A stretch of DNA of 64,000 nt from Micromonospora sp. CPCC 205371 (lineage in GTDB: Bacteria; Actinomycetota; Actinomycetes; Mycobacteriales; Micromonosporaceae). The notes below the pieces were generated by a model. It searched no databases, was not told the DNA's origin, and saw only the letters and a program-made list of their open reading frames with translations. This document shows, piece by piece, positions 59,066-64,000 of this stretch. The translations under genes and the position numbers were made by a program. Position 1 is the first letter of the stretch. The number at the start of each line of letters is the position of its first letter. The DNA is taken from contig NZ_JAIBNX010000003.1 in assembly GCF_026130045.1 (NCBI RefSeq), forward strand, positions 89,825-153,824. Direction: 5' to 3'.

Positions 59066-60336
59066 GCCGCACAGGCTCGGGTCGACCCCAAGCCGCGACG
59101 GTGGCCGCCGACGACCGTGTCGGCGGGCACCCGCCCCGCTCTGGCGCGGGGCGGGTCGCCGCCGCCCTCGCGGGCACCCAGGCCGCCGGCTACGGCGGGG
59201 GGTACTACGCGTTCGCGGTCCTTCTGCAGCCTATGGCCACCACCCTGCACGCCTCCCCCGCCACCGTCACCGGCGCGCTGACCGCATCAGTACTGGCCGG
59301 CGCGGCGATGGCGGTGCCGGTCGGGCGGTGGCTGGACCGGCACGGCGGCCGGGCCCTGATGACCGCAGGCTCTCTTGCCGCCACCGCACTGGTCGCGGTG
59401 TGGTCGCAGGTGCGTACCGTCGCCCAGCTGTACGCCGTGCTCATCGGCATCGGGATCACCGCCGCGATGGTGCTTTACGAGCCCGCGTTCGCGGTGGTGA
59501 TCTCCTGGTTCGACCCGGCCCGACGGGCCAAGGCGGTGCTCGCCGTCATCGTCGTCGCGGGGTTCGCCAGCACCATCTTCATGCCGTTGACGGGCGTCCT
59601 GGTCGACCGGTACGGCTGGCGCACGGCCCTGCTCGTCCTGGCCGTACTGCACGGCGCGGTCACCGTGCCACTACACGCCTGGGCGGTCCGGCGCCCACCA
59701 CGACCAGCGACGGCAACGGCGGCGCCCTCGCCATCTGACCGCACCCTGGTCGTACGGGCGGCGTTGCGCGACCGCCGGTTCTGGTGGCTGGCGGTCGCGT
59801 TCGTCGGGCACGGCGCGGCCATGTCAGCGATGGCCGTACACCTGGTCGGGTTCCTCATCCACAAGGGACACCCGGCCACATTCGCCGCGAGCGTGGCCGG
59901 ATTGCTCGGCGTGCTGTCCGTCGCTGGGCGGCTGTTGCTAACGGGTATGCAGCGGCGGCTGCGACTGACCACTGTGGTGGCGGTCGTTTACACTATCCAA
60001 GCCGCTGCCGCCTTCAGTCTGCCGTTCGTCGGCGGCAACCGGAGCGCCGCCGTCGCTGCGGTGGTGGCGTTCGGAATCGGCTTCGGTGTTGCCAGTCTCA
60101 TCGCGCCGATCATGCTCGCCGACCGATACGGCACCACCGCCTACGCCACCATCGCCGGCCTGCTCACCACACCCGTCATGCTCGCCAGAGCCACCGCACC
60201 GCTCGGCGCCGCCGGTCTGATCGCCGCCGGCGGCTACCTGCCCGTCCTGGTCGCGGCCGGCGGAGCCTGCCTAGTCGCCGGAATCGGCATCCTCGCGCGG
60301 GCATCATCACCATCGCCGGTACCCCTCAGCTCGTGA
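59062..60336 (+). CDS. MFS transporter of the ars-type operon
   Basis: 424 residues, 12 hydrophobic helices. MFS loop motif PVGRWLDRHGGRALM and second-half helices (LAVAFVGHGAAMSAMAVHLVG, IAPIMLADRYG) match the oxalate/formate-antiporter-like subfamily that includes arsenical exporters. Coupled to the monooxygenase by ATGA, so it probably exports that enzyme's product. Confidence 0.88.
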   Translation: MSRTGSGRPQAATVAADDRVGGHPPRSGAGRVAAALAGTQAAGYGGGYYAFAVLLQPMATTLHASPATVTGALTASVLAGAAMAVPVGRWLDRHGGRALMTAGSLAATALVAVWSQVRTVAQLYAVLIGIGITAAMVLYEPAFAVVISWFDPARRAKAVLAVIVVAGFASTIFMPLTGVLVDRYGWRTALLVLAVLHGAVTVPLHAWAVRRPPRPATATAAPSPSDRTLVVRAALRDRRFWWLAVAFVGHGAAMSAMAVHLVGFLIHKGHPATFAASVAGLLGVLSVAGRLLLTGMQRRLRLTTVVAVVYTIQAAAAFSLPFVGGNRSAAVAAVVAFGIGFGVASLIAPIMLADRYGTTAYATIAGLLTTPVMLARATAPLGAAGLIAAGGYLPVLVAAGGACLVAGIGILARASSPSPVPLSS

Positions 60337-61081
60337 TGCCTGCCGCTGCGACTGTCCAGGCGTCGGCCGCCTGCTGGACGGCGTCGTACGGTGATCCCAA
60401 CGGCGGGGTGTAAGACAGGTCGAGGGTGCCGATGTCGGTAACCAGAGCACGGTAGGTAAGCGCGGTGGCGAGGATGTCGATGCGTTTGGCTATTTGCGCG
60501 TCGAGGCTCCCGACAAGCTGGGCGCCGAGCAGCCAGCCGCTCGCCACGTCGCCGGTGGCGGCCGCGACCAGGTCGAAGACCCGCACCACCTGGGTGCCCA
60601 ACGACCCAGCGAATCGCGCGTTGCCGCCGACCGCGTTCTCGCCGGCGACTCGGCCCTGCTTGTGGGCCGTGGTTCCCAGTGGCAGGTAGGTCGGCTCGGT
60701 CCGCAGCCGGTGGTGGGTGTGCACGCAGTCCCCGGCGGCGTACACGTCGGGCAGCGTGGTCCGCATCGCTTCGTCTACGGCAATAGCATCCGCCGCACCG
60801 GGCTGGGCGCCAGCGTTGGCCGACCCCGGTGGGTCAAGGCTTCGGCCATCTCCACGCCGATGTACCCGGCACCGACGATCAGACGGTCGTACCGCAAGTC
60901 GCCGCCCGCTCCCCGGCAGTCGGCCTTGTCCGGAGGCGATGGCCGGCGACGTCGACCCGAGTGGCCCGAGTGTTCGTCATCAGGTCGATGCCGGCGGCGG
61001 CGAGCAGGACGGTCACGTCGGTGTTGGGGCCAGTTGACGCGCTCGCAGCGCGGCGCTGATGCCCACGATCACCAACCGCAT
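60326..61081 (-). pseudogene. CoA-disulfide-reductase-like flavoprotein with several internal deletions
   Basis: Starts MRL and continues SAALRARQLAPNTDVTVLLA with the FAD loop deleted, keeps AAGIDLMTNTRATRVDVAG, YDRLIVGAGYIGVEMAEALT, then the intact C-terminal part from MRTTLPDVYAAGDCVHTHHR to the stop at 60326 (TTAHKQGRVAGENAVGGNA, DIGTLDLSYTPPLGSPYDAV). The pieces lie in different frames; the redox Cys region is lost. It overlaps the MFS 3' end by 11 bp. Confidence 0.75.
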
Positions 61082-61199
61082 GCGCTTCCTTCGCCGCGAG
61101 GCCAGCCTCTATAGGTAGCTTGCCACGGCGGACTTCGACGCGCCGGTGGAACCGGAGGACGGCCTATAGCGCAGGTTTCCGTCATCCGGCTCAGGCGCT

Positions 61200-61586
61200 T
61201 CAAGGCCGGCTGGGATCACCGGCTACCCCTGTTTTCTGACTGAGCGCGCAGCGCCAGCATCCATCCGTGCGTACATAGACCTCGCTGATCCACTCGTCGG
61301 CCGTGTACGGCACGCCGTCCCAGGCCCCCGAACTCGCCTTGCGGGCCGTGACTAGAACGGCGCCACCGGCACGCACTACACGATCGGTGCCCACCACGGC
61401 CATGCTGTGATGGATCAGTCGGCCCGACGCGATCCAACCGATTATGTCGGCCTTGGGCGTGGCGCCGTTCGGGCCGACATAGACCCAGTCGTCGGTCATG
61501 AAGCTAGCGACGCGAGGCGCGTCGTTGCCGATCAGCGCCTCATCCCACGCCGCCGAAACGGCGCGAACCTCGTCTTCGAGTGTCAT
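61200..61586 (-). CDS. NTF2/SnoaL-like protein
   Basis: 128 residues from the ATG at 61586 behind GGAGGGAAG. Pattern: VRAVSAAWDEALIGNDAPRV, FMTDDWVYVGPNGATPKADI, DRVVRAGGAVLVTARKAS and YVRTDGCWRCALSQKT, the DUF4440/SnoaL cone fold seen in small enzymes and steroid-delta-isomerase-like proteins. Function unknown. Confidence 0.88.
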   Translation of the reverse strand: MTLEDEVRAVSAAWDEALIGNDAPRVASFMTDDWVYVGPNGATPKADIIGWIASGRLIHHSMAVVGTDRVVRAGGAVLVTARKASSGAWDGVPYTADEWISEVYVRTDGCWRCALSQKTGVAGDPSRP

Positions 61587-61726
61587 CTTCCCTCCGCTGG
61601 CCGACCCTTGGCGGGCTGCCACGCCATGTGCCGCTTTCGAACCCTGTACGTCTACCCACCCATAACGCCGATAGGCGTGCGGCCGGTGTCCGAGAACGGA
61701 AACTGGCAGCTTCGGGGTCGTCGGCG

Positions 61727-61960
61727 TCAGGGAACGGCGCGCAGCCGCACGGCAACGAAAGGTCGCGCGGGGAGCTCGACGGTGAACGTTCCCTTGAAGC
61801 GGCCCCGGGCCTCGGTCACCGTCATCTGCCAGGTGTCGATGACATCGACCCGGTAACGGATGCCGGCCGGCATCGTGAACGTGCGCAACCGCGGCCGGGT
61901 GAAGCCGAAGTACGCCAGTTGCCAACTCTGCCCGACACCGCCGATCGGAAGGTCCCGCCC
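61727..61960 (-). pseudogene. C-terminal fragment of a DUF5605/DUF5060-type glycoside hydrolase
   Basis: Reads YFGFTRPRLRTFTMPAGIRY, then VDVIDTWQMTVTEARGRFKG and LPARPFVAVRLRAV, the terminal beta domain of that family. The catalytic domain is absent; the stretch to 62257 has only an unassigned minus-strand frame. Confidence 0.6.
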
Positions 61961-62257
61961 CTCGCCGGACGAGAGCCTCCACGCCCCACTCCTCTCCCTC
62001 TCCCCCGAACACATACGCCCTCCGAGGACCTCTCGGCTGGCACGCTACCGGCCATCCCGGCCGCGCCAACCAGTCGGGGAACGGTGAACTGGTACTCGTG
62101 GCCGCGCACAAGCTCCCCGAAGTCGACCGCCGAGGCGATGAGCCGGTGGCGGCAAGCATCGCTCGCAACCACGCCCAACAAGTCCACAATGGATTCGGGG
62201 TCCAGCCGGTCGGCTGCGAGCCGCTGGGCTGCACCGCAGTTCCACCAGCTCCCGGCC

Positions 62258-63238
62258 TTAAGGGCGTGTCAGCTGGCACAGCGCCGACGGTCCCCACCCG
62301 GTCGGGTCGTCACCGGGTGGCACCATCGTCAGGCCCTGCCAAAGCAGCAGGATGTCCAACCAGCCCGCCTCGGCGGGGGTCAGCGGGCGCACGGATTCGT
62401 AGCCGGCAAGGAACGCCGCGCGAACCTCGGCCGACACCGGTCCCCAATCGTGGTAGCGGGTGCCGAGCAGGACCGCCGCGCGGGCCAACTCGACGAGTCG
62501 GTGGTCATGCCGGACCTCCTCGAAATCGAGGATCGCGGCGACGTCGCCGCGGGCGCACAAGATGTTGGCGGAGCGGAAATCGAAATGGACGAGCTGCCGC
62601 GGAATTCGGTCGGGTGGCGCGGTGGCGACCAGCCCGCGCAGCTTGTCACGAGCGGACACCGGCAGATGGTCGGCGCGGGAGTCGAGCCAATCGGTAACCC
62701 GAGCCGTCAACGGCCTGGACGAAACGGCGAGCGCCGGAATCTGATCGGCGTCCGGGTATGCCGCCAGAGCGTCCTGCAATCGGGCCAGCACGGCTCCGGC
62801 CGCCCGCACCTGGTTGAGATCGGCGGTGTCAAGGAGCTCGCCCACCATCTCGCGCTGCACGCCCATCGAAACACGGTCGACCTCGACCTGAAGACGGCCG
62901 TCTCGGGCAGGAACCGGCGCCGAAACCGGCAGCCCCCGGCCGTAAAGCCAGTTCGTGAGACGCGCCGCCTCCGCCAAGCGCGGAAAACGCTCGGTCACCA
63001 CCGACCACTTCGCCAGCAGCCGGCCGGACGGCGTGCCGACCCACGCCAGCGCGTTGCCGCCGCTCATCACGATCCGCTCGCACGAGTCGATGCGAAAGCC
63101 CCAGTGCGCGTCCAGCGTGTCGGCAACCCAGCGGCTGGCCGCCTGCCCCTCGCTGAAGCCGAACCTTCCGTCGAGCGCGTGGTGGGGGTCCTGGGCCTCC
63201 CACAGCATCTCCAACACCGGCGCATGCGATTCGACCAT
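62258..63238 (-). CDS. APH-family phosphotransferase
   Basis: 326 residues. N-lobe Lys region GRLLAKWSVVTERFPRLAEA, catalytic loop QLVHFDFRSANILCARGD and Mg-binding ILDFEEVRHDHRLVELARA, all standard for APH/homoserine-kinase-II-like enzymes. The substrate may be an antibiotic or metabolite. Alone on the minus strand; the 63239-63518 gap shows no gene. Confidence 0.88.
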   Translation of the reverse strand: MVESHAPVLEMLWEAQDPHHALDGRFGFSEGQAASRWVADTLDAHWGFRIDSCERIVMSGGNALAWVGTPSGRLLAKWSVVTERFPRLAEAARLTNWLYGRGLPVSAPVPARDGRLQVEVDRVSMGVQREMVGELLDTADLNQVRAAGAVLARLQDALAAYPDADQIPALAVSSRPLTARVTDWLDSRADHLPVSARDKLRGLVATAPPDRIPRQLVHFDFRSANILCARGDVAAILDFEEVRHDHRLVELARAAVLLGTRYHDWGPVSAEVRAAFLAGYESVRPLTPAEAGWLDILLLWQGLTMVPPGDDPTGWGPSALCQLTRP

Positions 63239-63518
63239 GCGGCGTATCCCATCACACGACGGGCGCCGTCCTATTCCTTGGCGGACCCGCGGGTTGTCGG
63301 ATTTTGGCTCGCCGATCGGACGCGCTGTTCTCCGCTACTTCAGCGTGTTCGCTCGCGTGGTGCGCGCCAATGATGCTCTCGCCACACCCTCTGGCCTCAA
63401 CGTGCCGACGTCCTGATCAACGCAAGTCCTGCTTCCGACAGCCGGGGTGGGTGTCGCACCGGTACCCTCGGCGCATGGCCCAGGGCGCGAGGTTGGCCGC
63501 GACCGTGCGGGCGTGGTG

Positions 63519-64000
63519 GTGAGCGGGCCACCCGAACGGGAGAGTCCGGCGTCCGTCGCAGCGACTCCGGGGCGGCAGCCGCCTGCCCTCCGGCAGGACG
63601 ATCAGCGCGGCCCGCCACAGCCGACGCTGGGCCCCCTCGCCGCGGCGGGTAACGCGGCGATCTCCCGGCTGCTGGGCGGTGCCCCGCCGGCCGGCGGCGG
63701 CGCGGCCCTGCCCGCTGGCTTCCGTGCCGAGGCTGAGGCCAGCTTCGGGGCTGGGTTGTCCGGCGTCCGGGTGCACACCGACGCGGCCGCCGACGGCGCC
63801 GCTCGCCGGGTCTCCGCGAACGCCTTCACGGTGGGCAGCGACATCTACTTCGGCGCCGGCCGGTACGACCCGGACGGCTCCACCGGCAGGCACCTGCTGG
63901 CGCACGAGCTGACCCATGTGGTGCAGCAGGCACCCGGGCCGGTCGCCGCGCAGGCGAGTCCGGCGCGGCTCAGCGATCCGGGCGACGCCGCCGAGCGGGC
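63519..64000 (+). CDS. DUF4157 (eCIS-core) protein, partial
   Basis: The frame opens at GTG 63519 (or 63516, 63513) and leaves the window still open after about 160 codons. A Pro/Arg-rich N-terminus is followed by AISRLLGG, FRAEAEASFGAGLSGVRVHT, AFTVGSDIYFGAGRYDPD and HLLAHELTHVVQQ, the complete DUF4157 module with zinc-protease-like HExxH (HELTH). Such proteins are typical cargo or accessory proteins of extracellular contractile injection systems, or toxin-delivery polypeptides. The rest of the protein and any eCIS genes would lie to the right. Confidence 0.85.
   Translation, partial: MSGPPERESPASVAATPGRQPPALRQDDQRGPPQPTLGPLAAAGNAAISRLLGGAPPAGGGAALPAGFRAEAEASFGAGLSGVRVHTDAAADGAARRVSANAFTVGSDIYFGAGRYDPDGSTGRHLLAHELTHVVQQAPGPVAAQASPARLSDPGDAAER

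Noticed and set aside
61822..62187. Minus-strand frame with a protein-like stretch (VDFGELVRGHEYQFTVPRL)
   Set aside because: No family could be assigned and it overlaps the glycoside-hydrolase fragment; not supported as a gene.
1..64000. CRISPR arrays, rRNA genes, intact insertion sequences
   Set aside because: No regularly spaced direct repeats, rRNA signatures or transposase motifs with terminal repeats were seen.

Overview
The window is very GC-rich DNA with GTG and TTG starts, GGAGG ribosome sites and actinobacterial families throughout: LuxR-type two-component pairs, PucR, AfsR/BTAD and WYL regulators, SHOCT proteins, DUF4386, DUF6069 and DUF6325, and CBM2-tailed secreted hydrolases. 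It is most likely a soil actinomycete chromosome, and Micromonosporaceae is a reasonable guess. It looks like an accessory or chromosome-arm region. Short operons and divergent regulator/target pairs are interspersed with about fifteen truncated, frameshifted or internally deleted genes.

Layout. 0-8 kb: a secreted alpha/beta hydrolase (cut by the window edge), a histidine kinase/response regulator pair, a divergent WYL regulator/epoxide-hydrolase pair with a perfect operator palindrome, a lone acyl carrier protein facing a cytochrome P450, and a VOC domain fused to the tail of a SigJ-type sigma factor. 8.5-10.9 kb: a DUF2786 remnant, a terminator, then an array of canonical and odd tRNA genes (Trp, Pro, Ala-like, Gln-like, Leu, Gly, Gln, Val-like, Cys) around an HNH endonuclease gene. 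Most of this array lies between perfect 18-bp inverted repeats. 11-15.3 kb: FMN reductase with a stump of its luciferase-like partner, a divergent TetR/DUF4386 pair, a luciferase-like oxidoreductase and a ZIP transporter. 15.5-21.2 kb: a six-gene minus-strand operon encoding a SHOCT protein, formylglycine-generating enzyme, arylsulfatase, HAD phosphatase and two membrane proteins. 21.3-33.9 kb: small stress-type and membrane proteins, a methyltransferase, cutinase, PucR regulator with hydrolase, MarR/DUF6069, SGNH esterase with CBM2 and a LacI regulator, a MerR regulator with a classic 19-bp-spacer promoter, and a lipoprotein. 34.3-38.4 kb: a two-gene unit of a 1130-residue CHAT caspase-like protease and an unknown partner. 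38.5-44 kb: a decayed zone (PD40 remnant, LpqC-type esterase, broken AfsR-like regulator coupled to a frameshifted methyltransferase, cupin, TetR and CMD scars). 44-54 kb: phosphotransferase, RibD-like reductases, a LysR-HTH/lipase fusion, an MFS/LysR pair, secreted proteins, ComB and CadD. 54.6-61 kb: metal and metalloid resistance (merB/merR with duplicated operators, arsR, a Cys-Cys-Gly peptide, a flavin monooxygenase sharing that motif, an MFS exporter). 61-64 kb: an NTF2-like protein, a phosphotransferase and the start of a DUF4157 (eCIS-core) protein.

Linked functions that can be read from the layout: the formylglycine-generating enzyme should activate the sulfatase encoded next to it; merB and merR share near-identical operators; the ars genes are translationally coupled; the CHAT protease and its partner are separated by only 2 bp. 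The least conventional signals are the repeat-bounded tRNA/HNH array with structurally odd tRNAs, the CHAT module, the CCG-peptide/monooxygenase pair and the LysR-lipase fusion.
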